From NCBI RefSeq assembly GCF_011492945.1, contig NZ_CP045119.1:3534001-3598000 (forward strand): a stretch of 64,000 nucleotides of DNA, written 5' to 3'. The notes beneath the pieces were generated by a model. That model did not search any database and was not told the origin of the DNA. It was given only the letters and a program-made list of their open reading frames with translations. This DNA is from Rubrobacter tropicus. Its GTDB lineage: Bacteria > Actinomycetota > Rubrobacteria > Rubrobacterales > Rubrobacteraceae. The position numbers and the translations under genes are program-made. The stretch's first letter is position 1. Each line of letters begins with the position of its first letter. Below are positions 22,483 to 31,028 of this stretch, one piece after another.

Positions 22483-25400
22483 TTGCAAGCGGCACGGAGT
22501 GCCACCGTGGCCGTGTGCAGACCCCACGGCGAGCACAAGGGGCAGGGCCTGTTGCTCCGGCTTGGCGGCGCGGAGGGCAACGTGGTGCTTACCTGCCATC
22601 ACGTCGTCGCGGCTGTGGAGCGCGAGGATCTGCGGGTGAGGATACCTTCTGCCGATGGGACGCTTGGGGAGCCGGTGGGGGTCACCTACGACGAGCAGCG
22701 CTCCAATCCTGAGCGGGACGCGGCTGTGCTGAGGGTCCGAAAGGATGCGAATCCCGTCGCGTCAGCGATGCCCCTGTTGCACGAACTCGACTCCGACACA
22801 TACGAAGGCTCCCTCAAAGCGACGGTGCTTACGCACCTTATGCCCAACAGTTTCGACGCCATGGTGAGGCTGGGCACGATGATCGACCGCCGGGCTGACC
22901 CCGCTGCCCGTTGGCCAGAGGTCCCCGAGCGCTATCGCGTGCGCGCCTTCCGCCTCGCCAGTGCGACGTACTCCAAGCCAGGGTTCAGCGGCGGGGTAGT
23001 CTTCTGCGAGGGTGGTGTACTCGGCCTCGCTCACTTCGGCAGGAGAGAGACGGAGGAGCAGGCCCGGGAAGACTATCTAGTGCCGCTCTCCGAGTGGGCG
23101 GAAGGGTGGCCCGCTCTGAATGACGCGATAGAGCCCCTCGTCGACAGAAAGCTTAAGGGGTCCGCGACCGTAAGGCGCGCCGCGCACCTGTCCGCGGGGC
23201 TCGCGGCGGACGTAACCGTCGCCGGCTACCGCCCTGAGGTGTACTCAGAGCGGGAAGTGGACAGGTTGGCTCGGCGCACCCTAGAGGAGCGCGGGGGCGT
23301 GGTCGTGGTCGGCCGACCCCTGTCCGGCAAGAGCAGGCTGGTCGTAGAACTCCTCCGCGAAGATCCGCGCGCGGTGTTGGTTGTTCCGAGGCTCGACAGC
23401 CAGGCCCCTCCAGAGAGTTTCGAGGCGTCCGGGTTCCGCGGCCTCGATGTAGTATTGCTTTTCGACGATCTACACTACACCGCGCGCAGCTCGCGGCCCC
23501 TCGCCTGGGTTCAGGCTTTCGAGGAGGCAACGGGACGCCGATGCAAAGTGGTGTGTACGTCTAGGGACGGCGCGGAGTGGAGTACGCTGGAGGCCGAGCA
23601 GCAGCTCCTGCTTGAATTCTTGGGCAAGGAAGAGGCGAAGGTCTTCACTAGCAGGGTCGAAGGGTCGCGCCGCGTGACGGGCGAAGACCTCTCCGAGGAG
23701 CAGGGATGGGAGCTCGCGCAGGATCTGGGCATTGGGATGGCGGAGTTCGACCGGCGCTTCGACGGTACCCCTGGCTCCCTGCTCCTCGACCTCGACGAGA
23801 TGGGCCGGCGTTACCGGTCGCTGCGCGACGAGCACCGCGGAGGGGTGTCCATGGGTCGCCTGCTCGACTCCGCAAAGATCCTCCTCCGGGCACGCCACCT
23901 CGGCTTCTCTCACGATCTGGTACGGGCCGTGGCCGAGCGCGTGCGCGGCAGGACCCCTATGGACGAGGAGACGTGGGAAGCCTTGATCCGACGGACGAGA
24001 GAGGAGGGTTTCGCTCAGCTCGACGAGGAAAGCGGGAGCATACGCTACTACACACCGTACCTCGAGCGGTGCGTGGATTACGAGCCCCGGCCCGCCGACT
24101 TGCACGTGCTCGAAACCCTCCTTCAGGAGCAAAAAGACGGCTTGGGTCTCTTCGCCCTGGTTGCGGTCTACGGCGAAGACCTGCGTGACCCCGAGCGTGC
24201 CCTCTCCTGCGCCGAGAAGGCGCTGGAGCTGAATCCCGACTCCGCCGGAACCTGGTACAACGAGAGCTACGCGCTGAACGGCATGGGCCGCTTCGAGGAG
24301 TCCCTCTCGGCCATCGAGCGGGCCTTAAGCCTGGACCCCGGGTATCACCCAGCTTACTATTCGAAGGGCTTCGCCCTAAGCGGGCTGAAACGGTATCGGG
24401 AGGCCGCCGAGGCCTTCCGGGAGGCCATACGGCTAGGCCAAGGCACGCACGAAGGCATAGTCAGCATGTACTTCCACGGACTCGGAAACGCCCTAGCGGA
24501 CCAGGGCCTCTTCTACGAAGCTGTGTGGGCTACCATGCAGTCGCTACACCTCTACCCCCCTTACAAGCCCGCGCCGCGTCTCTTGCGCCGACTGCTGCTA
24601 GGGGAAGCAAGGTTACACGGATTCGCTCTGGAGGTTTGTGACTTTCTGTTGTCTCAGGACTCGGAGTGGGCGGAAGCTTGGTGCGCCAAGGGGCACGTTT
24701 TTCGGGAGATGGACCGGCAGAAGGAGGCCCTCGCCGCTTACGAACGCGCCATAGGGATACAGCCAAGCCTCACCGAGGCTTGGGCCGGTAAAAGCTTGGC
24801 TTTGCTGGAGACGAGCGACTCTGCGAGGGGCTCGGACAAGCTGGCGAAGTATTTGACCGAGCAGGGCGCGAACGAGGTGGCAAACGACCTTGCTTCGCGG
24901 GGATTAGAAGCGCTCGACAAGGCCATAAACCTGGGCGAGAACACCTTAGGCAACTACTCCAATAGGGCCGTTATGCTCTCCCGACTAGATCGAGACAGGG
25001 AAGCCCTCCAGGCCCACAACGTGGCCGTGGATTTCGACCCTGGGTCTACTCAAGCGCTGCACAACAGGGGCATGGTCCACGTCAAGATGCGCCATTATGG
25101 CGATGCTCTGAGAGATTTCAGGGAAGCGGTTCGCCTCGATCCGGACTTCGCGCCTTCTTGGTGGCAGATTGCTTCGCTGGCGAGCGGTCACTTCGATGAG
25201 CAGTGGGAAGCGCTTTTCGCAGCCGAGCAGGCGATCCGCCTTCGGCCGGGCGACGCGGCATCGTGGTTTGCTAAGGGGTGCATCTATACGAAGCTCGGCC
25301 GGCCCGACCTGGCGCGTTTCTGGTTTCGGTGCGCCAAGAGCCACGGAACCCTCAAGCGGTGGTCCCTCCTCGGGGGTCCAAGCGGGGGGCGACTGTCGTT

Positions 25401-26505
25401 CTTCGACTTTGCCGGCCCTGTGGAGCCCTGCCCAGACAAAAGATACCGAAGTATTGGGTCTCCCACTGTAGACCCGATGCAGGCGATGCGGAACTGCTTC
25501 CTACTAACGCTGGGCCCTAAGCATCAGGACGTGATGCGGGCGTTGAAGTTGCTTGCATTCGCGAGTATAGCGGAGCCGACATACCGCCAGCTACGGGCCG
25601 TGCTCGAGAGCAACCGCCTCTTCGGCCTGGAAGGTATCGAGCTAGGTGACCTCCTCAACACCCTCGCCCGACAAGCATTCGTCAATCTTGCTCCCGGCCA
25701 GAATCGGGTCCGGCCGGAGTACGCTTGCCTGTGGGAGGCGGTGAGCTACCGGACGGGACGGCGCATCGAACAGGACTTGGACGCTCTGTCGGAGGTTTTT
25801 TATACGGAGTTGGCCGATCACGAGGCCCTGTCCCAGTTAAGCGGCGCCTACGCTCAAGCTGTACGAGACTACGCCGCCGCCCTGGCCTGTGCGGACCGTG
25901 CCATCGCCCTCAAGCCGGACTACGCACCGGCGTGGGGCAACAGGAGCGCCGCGCTCGGAAACATGGGACGAGATGCCGAAGCTCTCGAAGCCATAGAGGA
26001 GGCCGGGAGGCTTTCGTCAGGGCACCCGACCGCCTCATACAACAGGGCCGTCGCGCTCAACAAACTCGGCCGCCACACCGACGCTCTGGCGGTTTTCGAC
26101 GAGATGGTCGGGATCTGGCCTGACAACCCCGACGTTGTATTCGGTAGAGCCGAAGCTCTCGCTGGTCTCGGCCGCAAATCCGAGGCAGCGGCCGAGGCCG
26201 TCCGTGCGGGCGAACTGCGGCCCATCGACCCGGACCTCGCGTTGCGCGAAGGCCTGACGCTACTCGGGTACGGGAATCATGAAGGGGCGTTGCGTGCCGT
26301 CGATCGCGCCTTGAGTATAAACTCTGAAAATCACATCGCCTTCTTTGTGAAGGCAACAGCGCTCATGGCGGCAGACAGGAAGGACGAAGCAGTGGCTTGG
26401 CACCTTCAGGCGTGGTCCATGCGCCATAGATTCCCGGACGAAGGGGCCATGATCGCGGAGATGCTCGGAGACCTGGGCCACGATCCGCAACAGGAGGAGT
26501 CCTAG
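22483..26505 (+). CDS. Trypsin-like protease / STAND NTPase / TPR fusion protein
   Basis: A 1340-residue signalling protein with no signal peptide. Residues 1-215 are a trypsin-fold serine protease with an intact triad: H40 in LTCHHVV, D79 in PERDAAVL, S169 in PGFSGGVVF. Residues about 250-560 are a P-loop STAND-type module, with GRPLSGKS (277-284) as Walker A and VVLLFDDLHY (D328, D329) as Walker B. From about 568 to the end there are two long TPR arrays (NPDSAGTWYNESYALNGMG type units) separated by a non-repeat part around 960-1110. TTG is taken as start; GTG at 22507 has a better GGAG spacing but would cut the first beta strand. Family knowledge places such proteins in NTP-gated conflict or suicide systems, with TPRs as sensor and the protease as effector. 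Confidence 0.85.
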   Translation: MQAARSATVAVCRPHGEHKGQGLLLRLGGAEGNVVLTCHHVVAAVEREDLRVRIPSADGTLGEPVGVTYDEQRSNPERDAAVLRVRKDANPVASAMPLLHELDSDTYEGSLKATVLTHLMPNSFDAMVRLGTMIDRRADPAARWPEVPERYRVRAFRLASATYSKPGFSGGVVFCEGGVLGLAHFGRRETEEQAREDYLVPLSEWAEGWPALNDAIEPLVDRKLKGSATVRRAAHLSAGLAADVTVAGYRPEVYSEREVDRLARRTLEERGGVVVVGRPLSGKSRLVVELLREDPRAVLVVPRLDSQAPPESFEASGFRGLDVVLLFDDLHYTARSSRPLAWVQAFEEATGRRCKVVCTSRDGAEWSTLEAEQQLLLEFLGKEEAKVFTSRVEGSRRVTGEDLSEEQGWELAQDLGIGMAEFDRRFDGTPGSLLLDLDEMGRRYRSLRDEHRGGVSMGRLLDSAKILLRARHLGFSHDLVRAVAERVRGRTPMDEETWEALIRRTREEGFAQLDEESGSIRYYTPYLERCVDYEPRPADLHVLETLLQEQKDGLGLFALVAVYGEDLRDPERALSCAEKALELNPDSAGTWYNESYALNGMGRFEESLSAIERALSLDPGYHPAYYSKGFALSGLKRYREAAEAFREAIRLGQGTHEGIVSMYFHGLGNALADQGLFYEAVWATMQSLHLYPPYKPAPRLLRRLLLGEARLHGFALEVCDFLLSQDSEWAEAWCAKGHVFREMDRQKEALAAYERAIGIQPSLTEAWAGKSLALLETSDSARGSDKLAKYLTEQGANEVANDLASRGLEALDKAINLGENTLGNYSNRAVMLSRLDRDREALQAHNVAVDFDPGSTQALHNRGMVHVKMRHYGDALRDFREAVRLDPDFAPSWWQIASLASGHFDEQWEALFAAEQAIRLRPGDAASWFAKGCIYTKLGRPDLARFWFRCAKSHGTLKRWSLLGGPSGGRLSFFDFAGPVEPCPDKRYRSIGSPTVDPMQAMRNCFLLTLGPKHQDVMRALKLLAFASIAEPTYRQLRAVLESNRLFGLEGIELGDLLNTLARQAFVNLAPGQNRVRPEYACLWEAVSYRTGRRIEQDLDALSEVFYTELADHEALSQLSGAYAQAVRDYAAALACADRAIALKPDYAPAWGNRSAALGNMGRDAEALEAIEEAGRLSSGHPTASYNRAVALNKLGRHTDALAVFDEMVGIWPDNPDVVFGRAEALAGLGRKSEAAAEAVRAGELRPIDPDLALREGLTLLGYGNHEGALRAVDRALSINSENHIAFFVKATALMAADRKDEAVAWHLQAWSMRHRFPDEGAMIAEMLGDLGHDPQQEES

Positions 26506-26681
26506 CGGTACCGCAACGAGTGCCGTACCAGTACAGACATTGCTCTGCGGCTCTTGGCAGCCTTTGTAATTCTACGTTCCTCGTGTTGCGCGAGACGTCG
26601 CAAGATGAAACACTTCGTTCAGTCATTTCGCTTCAAGGCAGCGAATAGCTCAGTGCGGTTCAACGGAGACAGGAGTGCGAT
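26506..26681 (+). other. Intergenic spacer between the two STAND modules
   Basis: It begins right after the stop with the perfect palindrome GCGGTACCGC (26505-26514). The rest is relatively AT-rich (for example TTTGTAATTCTACG) and probably carries the promoter of the Bell-like/NLR pair. No terminator with a T-run and no gene were found. Confidence 0.45.
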
Positions 26682-27083
26682 ATGGACCCCGTAACCATAG
26701 CCATACTAGCCGCCGTGGGCAGCACGGTAGCGCAGGGCGCGGGCCAAGCGGTCGGAGAGAACGTCGTCAACGACATCTACGCGAGACTCAAGCAAGCCCT
26801 TGCCAGCAAGTTCGGCCGCGACAGCGACGTTCTCAAGTCGGTCGAAACCATCGAAGCCAAACCCGACTCGAACGGCCGAAAGGTGATGCTCAAGGAGGAG
26901 GTGGAGGCTTCCGGGGCGAACCGCGATCCGGAGATCCAGAAAATATCCCAGGAGTTGCTCGACGCGGTAGCCGCGCAGCCTGGCGGGGAGCAGCATATCC
27001 AGAACGCGGAAGGGAACTACATAGCGCAGGCCGACCGGAACTCCACGGCCGAGGTCAGGGTCAACCGGCCTGACGAGGAGTAG
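26682..27083 (+). CDS. Small Bell/HeLo-like candidate effector with C-terminal amyloid-like motif
   Basis: A 133-residue protein. The first 100 residues are helical (VTIAILAAVGSTVAQGAGQA with a weakly hydrophobic glycine-rich first helix, then NDIYARLKQALASKFG, ETIEAKPDSNGRKVMLKEEV, DPEIQKISQELLDAV), the layout of the bacterial Bell domain, a proposed membrane-acting analogue of fungal HeLo/HELL. The C-terminus carries GNYIAQADRNSTAEVRV (111-127), a short pseudo-repeat, charged then beta-prone. The receptor encoded 4 bases downstream has nearly the same motif at its N-terminus, so the pair fits amyloid-templated signalling (BASS type). GGAG and 6 bases precede the ATG. Membrane activity is inference. 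Confidence 0.75.
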   Translation: MDPVTIAILAAVGSTVAQGAGQAVGENVVNDIYARLKQALASKFGRDSDVLKSVETIEAKPDSNGRKVMLKEEVEASGANRDPEIQKISQELLDAVAAQPGGEQHIQNAEGNYIAQADRNSTAEVRVNRPDEE

Positions 27084-27087
27084 GGTC

Positions 27088-29937
27088 GTGTCGGGACAGC
27101 AGGGGCCCCACCAGCACGGACAAGGAGACTACTGGGCACAGGCGGATCGGGGTTCTACCGCCATAGTGAACGTGATCCGGTACGAGCATGTTCGCCCGCA
27201 AGAGCCGGATCCCGCGCTGCTAGAAGATTGCAGGGCGCTCCTGGAAGACCTGCCGCTGGACCACGTGCCCGCGGCGGCCCCGCCTCCCCCCGGCTCGAAG
27301 GAGCCGCCCATCGACCCAAATCCGCTCTTCATCGGCAGGGAGGAGGACTTGAAGGCGCTCGCTGCGGAGGTGAAGGCCAGCTCCACCGCGGCGGGACCGG
27401 TGAAGACAGTCTGCGTCAGCGGCATCGGCGGCGTCGGCAAGACCCAGCTCGCCGGCGAGTTCGCCCACCGTTACGGGCGGTTCTTCTGCGGCGGCGTCTA
27501 CTGGCTCAACCTCTCCAGGCCGGACGCGGCGGCCGAGGAGATCGCCAACTGCGGCGGGGCGGGGGCAATGGACCTTCGCGGCGACTTCGACCGCCTGCCG
27601 TTGAACGATAAGGTCAGGGCCGTCAAGGCCGCGTGGCTGAACGAGCTGCCGCGCCTCCTCGTGCTCGACAACTGCGAGGACGCGGAGGCGTTGCGGGCGT
27701 GCCGGCCGACTACGGGGGGTTGCCGGGTGCTGCTGACGAGCCGGGGGGTGTTCGGGGATCCCGCGCTCGCGGTCGTTGCTCTGGAGCTAGAAGTTCTGGA
27801 TCGAGAGCAGAGCGTGGAGTTGCTCCGTAGCCGCTGTCCCGGTCTCGAACTAGAAGAGGACGATCTGGTGGCGGTGGCCAAGGAGCTGGGCGACCTACCG
27901 CTTGCTCTGGATCTCGCGGGCCGATTCTTGTACGAGTATCGGGACATCGTTTCCCCATCCGGCTACGTCGAGCAGTTGCGCGCCGTCGAGCCCGTAAACC
28001 ACCCTTCCCTACGCCGGACCGAGGGCTACTCTCCCACGGATCACGAACTGGACGTCGGGCGGACCTTTGTCGTGAGCTACCAACGTCTGGACCAAGAAGA
28101 CCCAACCGACCGCCTAGCGATCCGGCTGTTGGCGAGGGCCGCGCGTTTTGCACCAGGAGAGCCGATTGAGCGGGACCTCTTGCTGGCGACTTTGGGGGAC
28201 TCCAACGGGTCGGATGAACCAACCGAGGGAGCGTCCGACGCCTACCGACGGATCGACGCCCTGCGGAGGCTCACGGGGCTCGGCCTCGTGAGGGAGTCCG
28301 AGGCCGGTCTGGTGAGTATGCACCGCCTGGTCGCCTCCTTCGCGCGCCGCGAGGTCGAGGACGGGGAGGCCCAGGACGACGTCGTACGGGCGGTCGCGAG
28401 GGAGGCAATCGACGCCGCCGAGGCCAATCGACCCTCCGTGCTGACGAGGCTGCTCCCACACCTGAGGCACGTAACCGGGGTCTTGGAGGATCGGCAGGAC
28501 GAGACGGCGTACATGGCCCGCTTCGCGCTGGGTGCGTCCTTCCTCAAGTTGGGATCATACGCGGAGGCCGTGCCCCTTCTGGAGGGCGCCGTCAAGTACA
28601 ACACCGCCCACTCCGGGCCCACGGCCTGGGTCACCATGCGCCAGCGTAGCGACCTCGGCGTAGCGATGAATAGGTCAGGAGATATAGACGGTGCCCTAGA
28701 AGTTTTCAATGCGGTCCTTACGGATCAGGAGAGAGAGCTCGGACCGAACCACATCGATGTGGCTTCGACGCTCAACAACATCGGCGCGTTGCTTAGGGAT
28801 CAGGGCCGCTTTGATGAGGTACTGCCGATATACGAACGGGCGCTCGACATACGCATGAACGCGCTGGGGCGAGAGCATCGCGACACGGCGGAGAGCCTCC
28901 ACAACATGGGCGCGCTGATGATGGATCTCGAGCACTACGAGGAGGCGTGGCCCTTCCTGGGTGCTGCCCTGGAGATAAATGAGAACGTTATGGGCCGGGA
29001 TCACCTCGACAACGTCGGCCCACTGTTGAAGATGGGCTGGCTGTTGAGAAGAGCCGGGGATCTGAACAGGGCCCGTACTTTCTATGAGCGGGCGTTGAGG
29101 ATCCGTGAGAACGAGCTAGGACCAGAGCATAGCCACGTAGGGGCGACACTCCATGACCTGGGATCACTACTGGCGGAGCGGGGCTCCCATGATGAGGCCC
29201 GCCCCTACCTGGAGCGCGCGCTCCAAATATCGCTCGACACGAACGGTGAGGACCACGCCGCCACCGGCATGAGGCTGGATTCCCTGGCCGAGGTCCTGAT
29301 GGCCCAGGGTGACCTCGAGTCGGCGCTCTCCCTCTACCGCAGGGGATTAGCCGTCGCCGAAAGGATACTAGGCGACGGTGACCCCCAGACAGCGCAGTGC
29401 TTCGGCAACGTGGCGAACGTCCTCGTGCTACAGGGCCGCTACCCCGAGGCGCGTCCGCCTTTGGAACGGGCCCTGGCGATCTTCGAGGGTACGTTAGGAG
29501 AAGTCCATCCCGCCACGGCGCGCGCCCTAGACAGCCTCGCCAACGTGCTCAGCGCGCAGAAGCTTTTCGAAGAGGCCCGTCCCCTCTACGAACGTTCGCG
29601 GAACATTCGCCTGCAAATATTCGGGCCCCAACACCCCGAAACCGCTACCAGCGAGAATAACCTCGCCAACCTGCTGAGAGAACAGGGCAAGATCGACGAA
29701 GCGTTAACGCATCAGGAACGGGCCGTGGCCGCGTTCCGGGACACTTTAGGGGACCATCATCCGAACACGTCCACGAGCTTGCATCATCTCGCCGCCCTTC
29801 TGCGGATGCAAGGGCGTGACGAGGAAGCGCGTCCATACCTAGTACGTGCGTTTGCCGCGGCCGAGGCGGTCTTCGGAGCGGGACACCCGTTCACACAAAG
29901 AGTGCGGCAGGACCTGGAAGATTTGGACTTCGGGTAG
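27088..29937 (+). CDS. NLR-like NB-ARC / TPR receptor with N-terminal amyloid-like motif
   Basis: A 949-residue STAND ATPase. Residues 13-29 (GDYWAQADRGSTAIVNV) match the C-terminal motif of the preceding small protein at 12 of 17 positions. A proline-rich linker (58-72) leads to an NB-ARC module: GIGGVGKT (112-119) Walker A, LLVLDNCED (190-198) Walker B, CRVLLTSRG sensor and DLPLAL (269-274), the GLPL equivalent. A winged-helix region follows, then about ten kinesin-light-chain-type TPRs of 42 residues (from about 480 to 949, e.g. LNNIGALLRDQGRFDEVLPI). GTG has GAGGAG close by. Expected role: ligand sensing by TPRs, oligomerisation, and templating of the partner effector. Confidence 0.88.
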   Translation: MSGQQGPHQHGQGDYWAQADRGSTAIVNVIRYEHVRPQEPDPALLEDCRALLEDLPLDHVPAAAPPPPGSKEPPIDPNPLFIGREEDLKALAAEVKASSTAAGPVKTVCVSGIGGVGKTQLAGEFAHRYGRFFCGGVYWLNLSRPDAAAEEIANCGGAGAMDLRGDFDRLPLNDKVRAVKAAWLNELPRLLVLDNCEDAEALRACRPTTGGCRVLLTSRGVFGDPALAVVALELEVLDREQSVELLRSRCPGLELEEDDLVAVAKELGDLPLALDLAGRFLYEYRDIVSPSGYVEQLRAVEPVNHPSLRRTEGYSPTDHELDVGRTFVVSYQRLDQEDPTDRLAIRLLARAARFAPGEPIERDLLLATLGDSNGSDEPTEGASDAYRRIDALRRLTGLGLVRESEAGLVSMHRLVASFARREVEDGEAQDDVVRAVAREAIDAAEANRPSVLTRLLPHLRHVTGVLEDRQDETAYMARFALGASFLKLGSYAEAVPLLEGAVKYNTAHSGPTAWVTMRQRSDLGVAMNRSGDIDGALEVFNAVLTDQERELGPNHIDVASTLNNIGALLRDQGRFDEVLPIYERALDIRMNALGREHRDTAESLHNMGALMMDLEHYEEAWPFLGAALEINENVMGRDHLDNVGPLLKMGWLLRRAGDLNRARTFYERALRIRENELGPEHSHVGATLHDLGSLLAERGSHDEARPYLERALQISLDTNGEDHAATGMRLDSLAEVLMAQGDLESALSLYRRGLAVAERILGDGDPQTAQCFGNVANVLVLQGRYPEARPPLERALAIFEGTLGEVHPATARALDSLANVLSAQKLFEEARPLYERSRNIRLQIFGPQHPETATSENNLANLLREQGKIDEALTHQERAVAAFRDTLGDHHPNTSTSLHHLAALLRMQGRDEEARPYLVRAFAAAEAVFGAGHPFTQRVRQDLEDLDFG

Positions 29938-29994
29938 GAAGAGAGTCGCGTAGTTTGCCGTGATGTCGGCAGCGCGGGCAGCTACGATCCAATA

Positions 29995-30020
29995 TATGCG
30001 AACGTTCCGAACTTCGCATA
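29995..30020 (+). terminator. Hairpin downstream of the NLR gene
   Basis: TATGCGAA and TTCGCATA are perfect 8-bp arms around a 10-base loop that itself contains GAACGTTC. It lies 57 bases after the stop codon and just before the insertion sequence. It could be a terminator or a protein-binding site. Confidence 0.5.
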
Positions 30021-30031
30021 ATTGGCCTTCT

Positions 30032-30967
30032 GAGACCGTCTGAGAATTCCTACGCACGTGCCAACCTCCTCGCCATGAGCCGTGTCATCGCCGCGTGGAT
30101 GAAGGCCTCCCCGGTGGCGCACAACCTTTCGTGGTCCTTGCTCATACGGCGGTTGTGGCTTATCCACGCGAAGGTCCGCTCCGCGACCCAGCGACGCGGC
30201 AGCTTCTCGAAGGCGGGGCGTTTCGGTAGCTTGCCGAGGTCCATCTCGTGCCCCTCCTTGAACCATTCCCTCGCCCAGATCCGCGAGACCTTCTCCGGCG
30301 GCGGCTTGGGGGTGCGGTTCACGACCTCGACCTCCACGCCGAGCGACTCCTCCGCCCAGTCCTTGCCCCTACCCCGGTAGCCCGCGTCGACCCACAGGTA
30401 GGAAAGGCGGCCTAGTCGTGAACGGGCCGGGTCGAGAAGACGACGGATGCCGTCCTGGTCGGGAACCCTGGCGCTGTGGACACGGGTTTCCACCAGCAGT
30501 CCCTCCGTGTCCACCAGGATGTGGCGCTTCCTGCCCCTCACCTTCTTGCCGCCATCGAAGCCCCTCTGCTCGCCCCCGACTCCCGTGGTCTTCACCGACT
30601 GCGCGTCGACGATGCCCGCGCTCGGCTCGGGATCGCGGCCCAGCCTCCCCCTCAGCCTTCGCCGTAACCCCCGGTTCATCCGTTCCCAGGTGCCGTCGAT
30701 GCGCCACCTCCTGAAGTAGTGGAAGACCGTCTTCCACGGCGGGAACTCGTGCGGGAGCATCCGCCACTGGCATCCTGTCTTCAACACGTAGAAAACGGCG
30801 TCGAGGATCTCGCGTGGGCTGTGGACTCGCGGGCGTCCCCGTCGCTTCGGGGCCGGCATATGCGGCTCCAGCAGCGGCCACTCGGCGTCCGAGAGGTCCG
30901 TCTGGTATCTCTTGCTCGCCATGGGCCGGACCGTAGGCGATCCGGCGGCGCTTTTTCAGACGGTCTC
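30032..30967 (-). mobile_element. IS5-family insertion sequence, complete
   Basis: A 936-bp element with terminal inverted repeats GAGACCGTCTGA (perfect 12 bp, continuing as GAA and AAA), one transposase gene, and a TCT triplet directly flanking both ends (30029-30031 and 30968-30970), consistent with a 3-bp target duplication. The ends and the gene look intact, so insertion is recent. It separates the NLR operon from the HD gene. Confidence 0.88.
30050..30922 (-). CDS. IS5 family transposase
   Basis: A 290-residue DDE transposase in a single frame. The N-terminal DUF4096-type domain (RYQTDLSDAEWPLLEPHMPA and later CQWRMLPHEFPPWKTVFHYF) is followed by the catalytic DDE core: D106 in GIVDAQSVKTT, D179 in LWVDAGYRG and E248 in WVAERTFAW. 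The Y-(2)-R-(3)-E-(6)-K signature area is present as RTFAWISHNRRMSKDHE. All catalytic residues are intact, so the element may be active. The gene fills almost all of the element. No programmed frameshift is needed. Confidence 0.95.
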   Translation of the reverse strand: MASKRYQTDLSDAEWPLLEPHMPAPKRRGRPRVHSPREILDAVFYVLKTGCQWRMLPHEFPPWKTVFHYFRRWRIDGTWERMNRGLRRRLRGRLGRDPEPSAGIVDAQSVKTTGVGGEQRGFDGGKKVRGRKRHILVDTEGLLVETRVHSARVPDQDGIRRLLDPARSRLGRLSYLWVDAGYRGRGKDWAEESLGVEVEVVNRTPKPPPEKVSRIWAREWFKEGHEMDLGKLPKRPAFEKLPRRWVAERTFAWISHNRRMSKDHERLCATGEAFIHAAMTRLMARRLARA

Positions 30968-31028
30968 TCTCGGCAGTCAACACCGTGGGCTTCGGAAACG
31001 TGAAAACTGCAGGGGTGGATCTCGCTGC

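Noticed and set aside
30369-30983. Second minus-strand frame inside the insertion sequence, as if a two-frame transposase
   Set aside because: The transposase is complete in one frame with all DDE residues; the other frame is Arg-rich noise.
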